From: Sequoia sempervirens | Lineage: Eukaryota; Streptophyta; Pinopsida; Cupressales; Cupressaceae | NCBI GenBank assembly: GCA_007258455.2 | Contig: VDFB02047230.1 | Coordinates: 162,014,635 to 162,078,634, forward strand | Direction: 5' to 3' | DNA length: 64,000 nt | Shown: positions 1 to 11,850 of the stretch, in pieces | Layout: the number at the start of each line of letters is the position of its first letter | Position numbering within the stretch: position 1 is the first letter of the stretch | Program-made: the position numbers and the translations under genes | The notes under the pieces: generated by a model | The model's database searches: none | What the model saw: only the letters and a program-made list of their open reading frames with translations | What the model was told of the DNA's origin: nothing

Positions 1-2010
1 AGCATTCAAGAATCCTAACTTAATCTGAAACTAAGTATATATAAATGCAAGAATAATTCAAAACAACTTCTATTATAGAAATAGAGTAAGTAATATGGTT
101 ACTGCTAGTTGCTATGGGTACCTATTAATTCTATGAACTGTAACTGATTAATTCCTATGTTGTAGCATGCACCTAACTTGATAAATGAACTAAATATAGA
201 ATAAAGCATTGAAATATAAATATTAAGATAAAAAAGAGTTACAATGTGAACTAAAAATCAAAATTTAGAACTTTAATGCATAATCTAACTAATGGAATTT
301 TATGTGGAATCAACAGTACCTCAAGTGGCCCTTGCTTGAGTGTTGTGTTCCACAATATCTTCTTCAATTAACTTAGTAAATCATATATCAAGATAAATAT
401 TATTCATTGTAATATCTAAGACATCAAAAACATAATGGAGCAAATGTTATTCAATCTAATATCATGCAAAGATCTGGCATATCTTCTAACATCCTTGGTC
501 TCTCAATAGAACACATTTTAAAATAGGGTCTGTTAGACTTTGATTATTATATGACAATAAACAAACTATCAAACAAATGTCAAATTTCCCATAAATATAG
601 GAAGGGGACTTGAGTTTTTTAAAGATTTAATAGAAATAACTAACTATTGGAAGTAAGAGTGTCAAAATCAAATAATAATTCTACATCTTTTAATCTAAGG
701 CTACTATAACATATGAATTTTTTGGATAGAGCATCCCTATCACAACTATCATTCCTTGTTAGAAAAAACTTCTTCCTCCAAGTTTATTGAGCAGATGGAA
801 TACAACATGGACAACTGTGTTTGTATCCTCCAACTGTTGTCTTCATCCCATTATGGAAAATATGTTGATGTTGTAGTCGATTGACTTCTTTGCTATATTG
901 AACCATCACCCCTTTGTTGTGGGTTAGAAATCCTTCTACTTCAGGTTGATAAGTCTTTGTTCCACAAAGGTTAGTCTTATTCCTAAAGGCACATTTCATA
1001 GCTAATAATTATAATTAATCAAGAAATTCTAGTAAACTTATAGACATCTAAAAAACATGCATATAATCATTACTAGGTCACATATGGGTATGTGGAGGAT
1101 CATCATGGAAAAAACAGGTCCTTAAGTGGCGAAAAATTTAGAAAAATTAGAGTTAGGCAACTTGATGTAAAAATTTGAATAAGTTATCTATAAATTTCAA
1201 AAATATGTAAGAATGGAATTTGTAGAAAATTGAATGTAGTTTCTAAACTACTAGGTTTATTTAAAAAAAATGTATTTGGTGAAAATTTGAAATTTCAATG
1301 CAGTAGTACTTAAATTTTAGGGAAAAAAATAAGAAGTAGGTGTCTATCTGATCACCCTAACCATAGTAAAATGATAATATTTTTTTATAATATTTTAGAT
1401 ATAAGTAGAGGACTCATGTCCCGATGTGATGCATAATTTTTTGTAATTTTTTTTCCAAGTAAATCATTAATTATGAATTTTTTATTACTTTTAAAAAATA
1501 TAAAAAATTGCATGTCTGACCACCTTAACTTGGTCAAAACTTCATGAAATTATTATTTTTTTAAATCCTATATTATGCAAAGCATAGAATGTGACGCATG
1601 TTTCAGATTCAAAAAATGTGATACTGTTTGAAAGCTCTAAATGTTTTTCAATTAGCCTATCAATCAGGAATTTAGTCATAATTCAAATAGAAAATGAATA
1701 ATTAATTATTTATTAAATTCAAAGTAAAGAATAATTTATATTGGTGGAAAGTTGAGAATCTCCTTTAAAAACCCTTTTTGTTTCATCAATTTTGGGTAAA
1801 AAAAAAGTCGTCAGCCACATACCCTATACATACCCATCATATTGCCACTTTTTGGCCCATCATGATCCTGCACATACCCATACATAACCTTTAAATGCTT
1901 TGAAATTCTTTAAGGTATATAAAACCTATTTTGATAATGATTTAAAGATTAGAAGAAAGAAGATAGAAAACATGAAAATACAATAAGAAACTAGTCAATT
2001 CTAAAGCTTA
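1..2010 (-). repeat. 3' LTR of element A (left end outside window)
   Basis: Aligns with 19139-20348 over its whole length except for the insertion at 1084-1881. The match stops near 2010 (CTAAAGCT in one copy, CTAAGGCT in the other). The first part of the LTR, equivalent to 18976-19138, lies before base 1. Confidence 0.8.
1084..1881. mobile_element. MITE-like DNA element with 25-bp terminal inverted repeats
   Basis: The 25-bp ends at 1084-1108 and 1857-1881 are inverted copies with two mismatches; both begin ATGGGTATGTG from the outside. ACAT flanks the element on each side (1080-1083 and 1882-1885). The sister LTR at about 20210-20225 lacks the 798-bp block and reads continuously, so an empty site is preserved. 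No open frame of note is inside. The superfamily is not clear: a 4-bp flank repeat is unusual, and the empty site itself contains ACATACAT, so the duplication length is uncertain. Confidence 0.75.
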
Positions 2011-2023
2011 TCATTTCCCTCCA
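2011..2023 (-). other. Polypurine tract of element A
   Basis: A pyrimidine-rich run on the plus strand (TCATTTCCCTCC), purine-rich on the element's strand, directly next to the inner edge of the 3' LTR where plus-strand DNA priming occurs. Confidence 0.5.
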
Positions 2024-2219
2024 ACTTAACTCCTTCATGTCCTCATGCAAGTTCAAGGTTGAAGGTTGTATTGTAATGTAGTTTCTCTATAGTCCATAGT
2101 TTTGGTTACCATTGTCCCCTACTTAAAGTAAAAGCTTTATTGATCTAATTTATTTTCCCACCTAGCTTCCTCTGCTACATCTATCTCTTGTCTCCTTCTT
2201 ACCCAACACAAGATGAGAA

Positions 2220-4720
2220 TCAAAAGAAGAGGAGGATGAAAGGTGAGGGGAAGCCAAGTGATTCCATTTTATAGGGCGACTATTATGTACTTATGTTCCC
2301 TTTTGACTACTACTACATAATTAAATATGTAACGGGGTTCCTTTTTTTTAAGCTCTAGCATAATCTCCCTCCATATATCTTGAGAAAAGTTGAGTGCCTC
2401 CCTAATTGTATTTGCTACAAGTTCTTGGAACCTCTTGTAATATTTCTCTTTACAATCCATTATTTTCTATACCACTCCCTCTCTCTCTAAAAGATCTATC
2501 TGCTAATCCACCACTATTTTTGATCTTGATTCTTCCCTCAACTAAAGATGGAATTCTTTTTCTCTTTCCTGATACTCTTGTTGTAACTATCCCCTTAGAT
2601 GTGCATTTTGGATGTAAAAAGATAGTGCTCTGAGCTAAACATCTCCCACAAACATGAGTGGGTTCCATCTAGTTTCATAGTGAAGGATTAGGTTGTGTAA
2701 ATAGAATTCACACAATTGATCATGCATTTCTTATGTGGACTACTGGAATACTTTTAGAAATAGTGTAGGTGAATTTAATGATATAGGGAGGTTAGTAATT
2801 AGTTGGTTAAACTGATAACTGAGAAATTTTTCTTATAGAAACAAAGTATATACCTTAGTTGGAGGTCTACACCTGAATAATTGGACAATCTTATCCACTA
2901 TTTACTCTATCCTTACCTTCAATTTTTTGATCTCCACCTCCTATTTATCAATTATTCTAGTATGAGTTGACAATAACTCCGATTTTTACTTCTCCCAATA
3001 TTTTTTCTTTTGGGAGAATTCTCTTGTTTTGTTTCATAACTCAATATCTAGTGGCACCATAGTAGGGGCATTAGGTGTCTTTAGGTGTTCAATTGGATCC
3101 ATAGGTTTTTGATTCCTCTTGTTTGTCTCAACTATATCCAATTGTGCTAATGTTTCTAAATTTGACCCTTGCTACTCAAGTTTATGTACTTTCTTCTCCA
3201 ATTCTTAAATTTTTGAATCCATTTCACTTCCCATCTATTGGTGTGTTCTGAGTTGTTCTTCTAAGTCCTATATTCTTTGTAGAGTTACCTTTAACTCCTT
3301 TTTCTCATCCTTCTCTTCTAAAAATAATTCTTCATCCTTTACAAAAAAATCCTCATCAACCTCATTCTCACAAAGTAAACCCTTCCTCAAAGACAAGGCT
3401 ATCCTGAAGTATTTTCTTCTTTCTAACTATAAATAGATGAGATCCTTAGAGTCAAAATCTTTACTTCTACTTAAATTCATGGATTACAATTTCTTTTGTT
3501 GCTTCTCTTTATTGGGAACCTTCTCTGCTTCAGGTATCATCTTAGTTTCAACTTTGACAATTTTCTCTTTATGGGTATTTTCATTTTTCTTTTTAGAGCC
3601 CTTCTTTCTAAGGTGATGTGATCACCTCTTTGGTCATGTTGACTTAATTTACCTTTTCTTAGATACAGAAGTGGAGGCTACACTTTTTCTTTTCACCACT
3701 TGGGCTTAGAGGGGTTCTTTGTAGAAGTAGGGTTTTCAAGTGCCTCTTCCACTATGGGATGACCCATGGAAGTTGTAGGTGTTTCTTCTCATGCTTATGG
3801 TTCTGCCTGCCCACCAGTACTGTGGGTAGGTAAAACAATGGGAGAGGCAAATGATTCATATCCTTCTATTGTAGTCGTAGAAGGCTCGTTTGCTTCATTT
3901 TATTAATGTTTAGTTGTTTTACCTCTAGCCTTATAATAACGTCATTAATGTTATTGCAAAATAAAAATTCCTCCCAAGCTACATTGCAAAAATGAATTTT
4001 GAGACTTGTTTTGACTAACAGAGTGACCAAAAAAGTGAGATAATATAGAGTAGTTTCCTTCCCTTTTGTATTCCACAAACATTCTCTTTAATAGATTATA
4101 TAAAAAACTAGGAACATTAACCAACCATTGGTGGCATAGGTGACTAAGGAGTTTAAAGTGTATGGTATATAGGAGAGGTTTCCTACCATCACATGTTAAG
4201 TATTTAACAATCTAAGAGGCCATAGAGGTCCACAACCAAGGTAAAGAGATTTTTTTATTACCTTGAACTAAAGGCTCTAGGTTCTCTCTTGGCACTCTAA
4301 ACTCATTTTTTGCCACAATGCCATTTTCTTTGGTCATAAATTACTCTCCTATCCTAGATAGCCTTGAAAATTTTGATACCACTACTTCTAATGCATCCAC
4401 CCTTAGTCCCCTGACTGTAGCTTCATCATTTTGTAATCAGATAGAATTTTTTTGAGTGATTTATTTGTTATAGTCTGTCAACCAAAGGAAATAGTCCATC
4501 CAACCAGCTTGTTGAAAAACTGGAAGACATTGATGGCCTTCCAATTATAGTTTGTGTTGTTGGATCTCTTCTTATAATATCACCTCATGTTTTTGTTAGC
4601 TGAATTCTACAACTTATAATCTCTTTGAATTATGAGATTTTGGATGTTATTGCTTATGTATTCCTTTTTACTCTATAATGGTTTGTAGAGAATGGGGATT
4701 CTCTACTCATGAGTTCTCTT
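2220..4720 (-). pseudogene. 3' extra ORF region of element A, heavily broken
   Basis: Lies between the integrase end and the 3' LTR, the place of the extra (env-like position) ORF in Athila elements. The longest open piece is 70 codons (4078-3866). On the minus strand a basic stretch with KKRKV-like residues sits near 3690-3640, and the adjoining region resembles in layout and composition the 3' ORF of element C (22500-25060). Stops and frame changes are frequent. I do not recognise a conserved domain, and no function is claimed. Confidence 0.4.
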
Positions 4721-4729
4721 CATTAAGAG

Positions 4730-6700
4730 ATGCTCACGGGGTGAATTGCCCTAAACTACCTCAAGAACAACATGAAAGTTATAGAATCAAGAAGAGTAGG
4801 TCACGAAGATTTTCTAGATAGACTAACAGGCTCTTGGCCAAAGGATGGTAGCATAGAATGCAAATGAAAGTGCAGCATGCTAGTGTCTTGTATAGACCGA
4901 AAATCAAAAATGTCATAGAAAATAACTAAATGACTACTTCTACTCTAATTGTTGAGAACTGATGGAATGTAGGAAAATGAAAAAGTATGATAAAGCTATA
5001 ATAAAGTGAAATAGAAATGGAGATAAGGAGAAGAAAGGAAATACTTACAATTGCTCAAGTGATGAAGCCTCCAACTAGTAGATATCTTCAATACCCATGT
5101 ATGTAAGATCTAGAGAAAGTGTTGGGGATGTATAGGGGTTTGCCTCAGTGAAACCCCTATTTTGGTGTTCCCACCTCCATGGACAACCAGATAGATAGAG
5201 AGAGAAGAGAACCGAAATGGACAAAGTGTGTGGTGAAAGAAAAACCTACTCAGGAGTAGAACCTACACCACCAAGTATGATTGATAAAAGCAAACCCCAC
5301 TCAAGGAGGATAACTCGTATAAGAAAAGAGGTGATAAAAGCAATCCCCACTAAAGGAGGAGAACCCAGATCATGAAGTATAGATGCAATAGGAAGGGGAT
5401 ATGGAATCCTAGGATTCTTGCAAGCACAAAATAAGTGAGATAGAGCTACAAAGAGTGTTATGAGAATGTGAGGGTTTGAAAGTGCTTGAAGTTGCTATAG
5501 CAAGTGGTATGAAGCTGTGAAAGCAAAAGCTAAAGTGTGAAAGGATAAAGAGAAACTAGAAGTAGAAGATTCTTTTAAATGTAGTGAAAAGAGGACTTTT
5601 AAAGAGGGAAAAGTAGCTTCCCAGGTGATACAAGGCGTCCTAGGCTGTTACCACTGACAAAAGGGGAGGACAAGTGGCAAGCATGCTCAAAGACAATTGT
5701 TGAGTGTTGAAATGTTGTAGGACGTTAGCGCAGTGTGCAGATGTCCGTGCAACACACTAGTTTCCAGACACATCACGCTACAAAATGATGAGAATAGGAA
5801 AAGCCTAAAGTTTGATGTAAAGTTGATGTGCGAAGGGTAGTTATTGAAAAGGGGTTTAGAGCATCCTGAGAAGGGAAAAGGGTTGATGTAGGGGCTAAAG
5901 TGAGCCTACACAAGATGCTAAGGGAGTGGACACTAAAGCAGATGCAAGAATGTATGTGAAATTATAGAGGATGCAATTTTACGACTATACAAGACTATAA
6001 CTGATGGCCTATGGAACTTTTTGGGTTCCATAAAAAGGAAATTTAAGAATGGAAATAAATTTTGAAATGGAAAATTGATGGATGAAAATGACAGACTAGA
6101 CCTTGTATACTCCCACAACTTAATTTTGTTATTTTTCTTCAAATAACATGGTACAAAAAGGATGGGGAGAAAATATTTCAAAGAAATTGTAGATAATGTT
6201 GTAATAAATTTGAATTGCATGTGAGATATTGAGATGTTAAAGAAATTAGTAGAACTTAATTTTAATTGTAATAAATAACAAGAGAAGTACTTGGAATGTG
6301 GTTTGATGGATAGGTGGAGTGTGTGAGGAGTTTGGATCTTCATCATAAAAATATGGTTTATTATGGTTGACATGATAGAATTGAAATGATAGTACTGTGG
6401 GCAGATGCTCCGAAGTAATATATATTGCAATGAAGAAATGTTTTAAAGAAGGTGGGAAAGTGAAATGGAAAGCTGGGAAAAGTACATGATGATGTGAATA
6501 CAAGGTGTATAAGAGTGTAATTGTTGCATATTGGGGTGATGGAAAGGAGAATGTGATAACCATTAATTGCTATGGGTAAAAGTAGAATTGATTGGAAGGA
6601 AGCACGATATGGGCATTTTGAAAATGTAGTGGAAATAGGTGCTATGGGAAGCTACAAAAATAGGTCCCTTTGTATGTAGGTGCCTTAAGGCTATTGTTAC
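4730..6700 (-). repeat. Diverged LTR-like insertion related to element B's LTR
   Basis: Shares with B's LTRs the phrase TGGTGTTCCCACCTCCATGG (5163-5182), a 9-nt-loop hairpin just before it (5134-5158) and weaker similarity around 4790-4900, all in the same orientation. No second copy or internal coding region lies next to it, so it may be a solo LTR. Both ends are fuzzy, and no target duplication was found. A 165-codon minus frame inside (6430-5933) is AT-rich, overlapped by another frame, and resembles nothing I know. Confidence 0.45.
5134..5158. other. Conserved LTR hairpin, copy 1
   Basis: AGGGGTTT (5134-5141) and AAACCCCT (5151-5158) form a perfect 8-bp stem around a 9-nt loop. The same stem and loop length recur at 9494-9516, 30214-30236 and 36657-36679. 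Confidence 0.6.
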
Positions 6701-6904
6701 AGGTCTTGTCAATTTTAGTATTTGCATGTCTCAAAATAATTATTGTTGAAAGAAGATAGTGTATGTGTGTGCATGTGTTGTGTGACTGTAAATTTTATAC
6801 TTGTGATGCATCAGTAGGTTAGTTGTTTGGCTCATCTTCTGATGTAGAAATTTTTGTGTCTTGCTTTTATATTTTGTGGCCACTCATCTCAATATTGAAC
6901 TATT

Positions 6905-7384
6905 GTTGTAGGTGATTTAAAAATAATCCTTTTGCAGTGGCATTTTATAGAGCTTTACTCTGTGCCCATTGACCAGTAATGAAAACTATATTGAATCTAT
7001 TGTTTTTAATTGGGCAACTGCATTGTGAAAAACATGTTGAATCTCATAGGGTCAAATCCATCTTTTTTATAACTTCCCCTTATGGTATTTATACCTTGAG
7101 TCATAAAGCATGTCCCAATCCCCTTAATTGAATTGTTTAGCCTTGATAAATTGATTATGACATTGCATCCCCTATTTTTGTATTATTTTAATATGATGAA
7201 TTACATCCATTCTTATCTTTTCTAGTGCATTAATATTATGTAATATTTCTTTATGTGCTTTAGATATATCCATTCCTAGTTTTAATATTGTACGAAGAGT
7301 TTTATATTCAAACTAAATGGAAAGGACAACCTTTTTATCCATATACCAATTCATATGGGGTGAACCCTATTGTGATTTTATAGG
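6905..7384 (-). pseudogene. Integrase C-terminal part of element A
   Basis: The minus strand reads GFTPYELVYG at about 7365-7335, the conserved C-terminal integrase phrase of plant gypsy elements. It is followed, after a frameshift, by a stretch like KTLRTILKLGMDISKAHKEI and then DWDMLYDSRYKYHKGKL and VNGHRVKLY. This is the chromatin- or DNA-binding end after the catalytic core. The same phrases occur in element C at about 26340-25990. The catalytic core that should precede it is absent: at 7385 the sequence switches to plus-strand Tat coding sequence. Confidence 0.7.
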
Positions 7385-8260
7385 TGGTTTTGTATGAAAA
7401 TAGCCTATTAGAACCTATAATTCTTGTGAATCACCTTAATAATATTGGCTTTGGATGTACCCCTAAGAAGATAACCATACTTGGCAAAGGTGCTCCTGTT
7501 AAAATGGTCAAAGCTTCCTCGTCGGTACCTGTATCACTTAGTACTCCCTTTGAAGATCCCATCTTTGACATAACCATGCTATTTTAAGATTCCTCTCTTT
7601 TCATGATCACCACCATGTTATTTGAGTCAAGTAGCCAAGTCACCAAACTAAATCTCGTTTACCCCCAACTCGTTGATTGTGACCAATGAGGACCAACAAT
7701 CTTAGATACATTTGAAAATGATGAGGCTCTCTCAGAATTCATGGGACTAAGGGAAAATATACCATATGGAGATCACAAAGCATGGTTTGAAATTGATTTG
7801 GACACATGTGCATACTATGGGGAAATGATTGAATCTCTTAGTCACAAAATAAAAAATCTAAGAGTAATGTCTATATCCTTAAGTGAAAACCACATTGTGG
7901 CACTTTATGATCCCAAAATAGTAAAAATAAAGGATATATCCAATGGTGAAAATATTTTTGAGGTGCCACGGATGAGGGATTCAATCTTCCCCATAAGTTC
8001 ATTCATCAAGAGAAATCAACAGTCTTGGCAGAGAAATGCAACCCAATAAATTTGGGAATTGAAGAGACCCTGCACATCACTTTCTATGTCGAGTCACTTT
8101 TGACTAAGGAGCAAGAAAATATAGCAAAATTTCTAAAGGAAAGGAAATTTAACTTTGCATGGACATATGCCGACATTCCAAGCTTTGATCTAGAAGTAGT
8201 GGTCCATCACCTAGCAGTGTATCTTGAGGTAAAACCTGTGAGACAAAATTGAGAAAGATG
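7385..8260 (+). pseudogene. Element H protease end and linker to RT
   Basis: Open pieces at 7384-7587, 7741-8049 and 8025-8252 form one diverged reading with frame changes. Recognisable Tat polyprotein phrases are PFEDPIFDIT, then SEFMGLRENIPYGDHKAWFE, the VPRMRDSIFPISSFI stretch, and LKERKFNFAWTYADIPSFD followed by HHLAVYLEVKPVRQ, which leads into the RT domain. The protease active site is not visible; it would lie before 7385, beyond the junction with A. Confidence 0.65.
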
Positions 8261-8737
8261 CATCTGCAAATCACCTTATTGGTCAAACTTGAGCTACATA
8301 AACTCCTTGATGCAAGATTCATTTGACCAATCTATTATCTAGAGTGAGTTTCTAACCTTGTACCTATTTCTAAGCCCACTGGGGGCATCCAAATCTACAC
8401 CAACTTTAGAGACCTAAAAAAAGCATGTCCTAAGGATGATTTTCCCCTCCCCAACATAGATATCATTGTAGATTTGACATTGGGGCATGAAATGATATCA
8501 TTGATGGATGAATTTTTAGGATATAACTAAATTATGATTGCAAATGATTACCAACATAAAACAACCTTCACATGTCCATGGGGCACCTATTGTTGGAATA
8601 TGATGCCATTTGGACTCAAAAATGTTGGAGCTACATATCAAAGGGCCATGACCTTGATATTTCATGACATGATCCAAAAGAATGTGGAGGAATGTGTGGA
8701 TTATATCCTTTCCCAATCAAGGAAATTCCTGAACCAT
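8260..8737 (+). pseudogene. Element H reverse transcriptase, N-terminal part
   Basis: RT fingers and palm: GGIQIYTNFRDLKKACPKDD (about 8382-8441), then a stretch ending FLGYN, and HKTTFTCPWGTYCWNMMPFG (8558-8617) with LKNVGATYQRAM. The catalytic YVDD box reads VDYI near 8698-8709, so the second aspartate is replaced by tyrosine. The frame is cut after residues SRKFLNH at 8737 by a 1.6-kb insertion and resumes near 10360. Confidence 0.8.
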
Positions 8738-9084
8738 TGATTTTTGGCTCCTATGGACAACTCTTGCTCTTCTAGGGTTTTTCACCTAAAATGAGAGACA
8801 TAGGAGCAAAAATGCTAATGGTTCATTCAAATTATGTTATGTGCAATTTTTTCTAATCCAAATGAAGTTAAATAAATGCAATTGACCGATCTAAATGAAT
8901 GAAAATGAATACAAAAGTGAAATTAAAGTTATGTTTGAAAACACAATGTGATATGCAAATAATGACGTAAATGAAGAAAATATGCAGATCAGAAAGAAAT
9001 GAGTTAAATCATAGTGAACCTGGGTGAAGTGTGATGAATCTAGAATGTTGTGAATGTTGGATGAAGTCACTGATTTTTCATAGT

Positions 9085-9118
9085 GGGACTCATTCACCCA
9101 GGGTGACGAATTAGTCCT
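9085..9118. other. Imperfect hairpin, GGGACTCATT type, copy 1
   Basis: GGACT-ATTC-ACC on the left pairs with GGT-GAAT-AGTCC on the right with small bulges. It is the first of three related inverted repeats in this insert. Confidence 0.5.
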
Positions 9119-9202
9119 CCTCTTGCTGAAAAATTGTCAAAAATAAGTTTCTGTCTATCGGGATCCAAAATCTAACAAAATTCAGATTTTTAGTCCTAAG
9201 GT

Positions 9203-9235
9203 GGGACTCATTTGCCATAGGTGGTGAATCAGTCC
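9203..9235. other. Imperfect hairpin, GGGACTCATT type, copy 2
   Basis: GGGACTCATTTGCCA on the left faces GGTGGTGAATCAGTCC on the right. Pairing is imperfect, but the outer GGACT/AGTCC and the inner arms match copies 1 and 3. Confidence 0.5.
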
Positions 9236-9493
9236 TCTCCCAAAATTTGAAAAATCAGGAGACAACTCTGTAACACCAGATCTGGAAATCACTGCTTGCT
9301 GGGTTGCCGAAGTCAATTCTGTAGGAAACGAACAAAAAACCTTCTCCAAGCTTGAAATAGAATTGAGTTGACTTGAAGATCCTAGTTGAATTGTAAACCA
9401 ATCTTCAACACCAAAAATATTTTCAAATCTACACACAAAACGCTGCAAACTTGAACATGTAATAGGGGAAAAATGGTTTAAGGTTAGTGAATA

Positions 9494-9516
9494 GGGGTTT
9501 TCCTTGGTCAAACCCC
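9494..9516. other. Conserved LTR hairpin, copy 2
   Basis: GGGGTTT (9494-9500), 9-nt loop, AAACCCC (9510-9516). Perfect stem; same geometry as 5134-5158. Confidence 0.6.
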
Positions 9517-9870
9517 ACTTTTGGTAATCAAACCTTAATAAAATAATAAAATGGTAAGGAATGATAAACTAACAACATGAAAATGCTATCAAATTACCAA
9601 ACCCTTGATGATGCAAGTCTAAAGTAATGTCAATGGTTGCTTCAAAGTACTTGAATAGTGCTTGGAAAGATGTTGTAAAATGCTTGAATGCTTGAATGAA
9701 TAGGTGAATAAGTGAACTTGATGAATGGGGGTTCAAATGAGGTGAAAATCACTTATTTATACACACTTGTGACTTAGTTACCCATTCATACCTCATCATA
9801 GGATGACATCATGTGTTTTTGAATAAAATCCTGAAAGGAAATTTAAAATATTTTGAATTTGGGGCCAAGG

Positions 9871-9904
9871 GGGACTCATTCGCCACCCATGGCGAGTGGG
9901 TCCC
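9871..9904. other. 15-bp hairpin, GGGACTCATT type, copy 3
   Basis: GGGACTCATTCGCCA (9871-9885) pairs over all 15 positions with TGGCGAGTGGGTCCC (9890-9904) if two G-U pairs are allowed. The loop is CCCA. It is the best formed of the three. Confidence 0.65.
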
Positions 9905-10355
9905 ACCTAGGACCTGAAAAAATGTGTGTTAGGAAATATGTTGTATTTAATGTTGTTTGTTGGGATAATACTAAAAAATACACTTAATTAAGCATATGAG
10001 AGCATAAAGGGGCCAAATAAAGCATGAAAAAGGGATAAATAGTGAAGATATGCCTAGAAGAGCATGAAAGCTTGTTACAAGACTTTACAACACTTCAAAA
10101 TAGGACTTGTTTAGTGATGAAAAGGTGATTTTTTAGGTGAATTGTAATTAATAGAGTCAAGAAGAATGTAGAAATGTCTTATAACACTTCACAACACCTT
10201 CACAAGACATCGTTCTTTGAATTTTAGTACCTAAATAAGCATGTTCAAGCCATGTTGCAAAATAAAATCAGAGAAAAATAGACAAAAACCATGCAAAAAG
10301 ACTTAAAAGGCCATGAAAATGACAAGGGGCCATTTTTCTACAACACAATGTTGAG

Positions 10356-10660
10356 ACCACATAGTAGCACTAGGCCCAATCTTTGAAAGAATGGAAGAAT
10401 ATAAACTACAACTCAATCCCAAGAAATGTGTCTTTGTCGTAACTCCAAGAAAGATCTTGGGATATATTATGTCAATGACAGGAATTGAAATAGATGCAGA
10501 AAAATTAAAAGCAATCCTTGACATGGAAGCACCATGGATACTAAAACAATTAAGGGGTCTACAGGGAAGGCTTCAATCAATCAGAAGATTCATAGCACAA
10601 CTAGCTAATAAAACTATCCCTTGTTCCCATTTACTCCACAAGGGAGTAACCTAAAAGTGG
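10356..10660 (+). pseudogene. Element H reverse transcriptase, C-terminal part
   Basis: Resumes the RT thumb: GPIFERMEEYKLQLNPKKCV with FVVTPRKILGYIMS, then IEIDAEKLKAI and LKQLRGLQGRLQSIRRFI. This is the standard RT-to-RNase H transition of Tat elements. An 87-codon stretch (10391-10654) is still open. It joins in sense and order to 8260-8737. Confidence 0.8.
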
Positions 10661-11850
10661 GATGAGAATTACGATTAGACATTTAATCAAATCAAAGAAT
10701 ACTTGCTATCACCACTAGTCCTCATGCCGCTAATCCAGAACAAACCACTAATCCTTTACATTTCAGCTATGGTGGCAGCTCTCAATGCTCTTCTAGCTCA
10801 ACATAATGAAATAGGAAAAGAGAGCCATCTAATACATTACTATAATCTTTGTGGGACACGAGCTAAACTACATGTTCATTGTGAAATATTACCTTGCAGT
10901 AGTGTTTTCCTCACAAAAGTTTAGACACTACATGCTTTCTCATCAAATAAAGCTCATCACCAAGATAGGCCCCCTAAATATCTACTTTCTAAGGAAACAC
11001 TCACAGGATGGATGGCTAAGTGGGTCATGATATTGATAGAGTATGATATTGAGTATGTGGAATGGATAGCTATAAAAGGACAAGCAATTGCAAATCAATT
11101 GGTCAAAGCTCCCATATATGTAGAAAATCCACTAGTATCAGAGTTTCTAGATGAGTCAATCATCAACTTAAATTTTGTAGACCATCAGAAGGTATACTTT
11201 GACAGGTCATACACACAACATGGGTCAGAAGCATGAATACTCTTCATCACACTACAAGGGGATTGTATCCAAAAATTATATAGGTTTTCTTTCCCTTGCA
11301 CCAATAACATTGTAGAATATGAAGCTCTTGTCATAGGACTCTGAATCATAGTACAATGGAAAATCATGGCACTCAAGGTCTATGGGGATTCACAACTAGT
11401 GATCAATCAAGCCAATGATGAATATAAAACTAAGGATGACAAGCTTACCCTATACAAAAAGATGGTGAGGGATCTCAAGGAGTTCTTCATCAACATAACG
11501 TTTGAGTAGATACTAAGGGTAAGCAAAAAAGTAGTTGATGATATGGATAAAATTGGATCATTGCTAGATATCCCAAGGAATGTCCATAAACATGAATTCC
11601 TTGTAGAGCAACTTCTTGTACCAGCTTTTGAGGTACCAAAATATGAGTTCGTATATGAAATTGTTGGTCTCAATGGCCCCTGGTGTCGTGATATATTCAC
11701 CTACTTAGAAATAGGATTCATTGCCACCGACATCACCCCAAATTTGAAGAAAACCTTCATGAAAAAGGCATCCTGCTTTGTCACCTTAGGTTACACCCTC
11801 TATCATAGGAGTATTGAAGGAACCTTATTATGATGCCTTAATCTTGAGGA
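10661..11850 (+). pseudogene. Element H RNase H and second (archaeal-type) RNase H
   Basis: The first RNase H is weak (open piece 10703-10924, then HQDRPPKYLL near 10959). The second domain begins near 11190 with VYFDRSYTQHGSEA, followed by a stretch including NNIVEYEALVIGL and then KVYGDSQLVINQAN (about 11310-11416). TNNIVEYEAL and GDSQLV are hallmarks of the extra RNase H that marks the Tat lineage. One acidic position is kept in each of those motifs. A tether with KVVDDMDKIGSLLDIPRN leads towards the integrase. Several TGA/TAG stops break the frame. Confidence 0.75.

Larger units (their letters stand above)
8738..10355 (-). repeat. Solo-LTR-like insertion inside element H's RT
   Basis: Splits the RT between residues SRKFLNH (ends 8737) and the stretch beginning HIVALGPIFERM (about 10357). 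The insert begins TG at 8738. ACCAT (8733-8737) and ACCAC (10356-10360) could be a one-mismatch 5-bp target duplication. No coding sequence is visible. It contains the same hairpin as B's LTRs (9494-9516) and three further hairpins built on GGGACTCATT. The orientation is inferred from that shared hairpin; the right end is uncertain by about 10-20 bases. Confidence 0.6.

Noticed and set aside
5933..6563. Minus frames of 165 and 105 codons overlapping each other
   Set aside because: AT-rich sequence rich in F, I, S, H, L with two overlapping frames, inside an LTR-like block; no recognisable motif.
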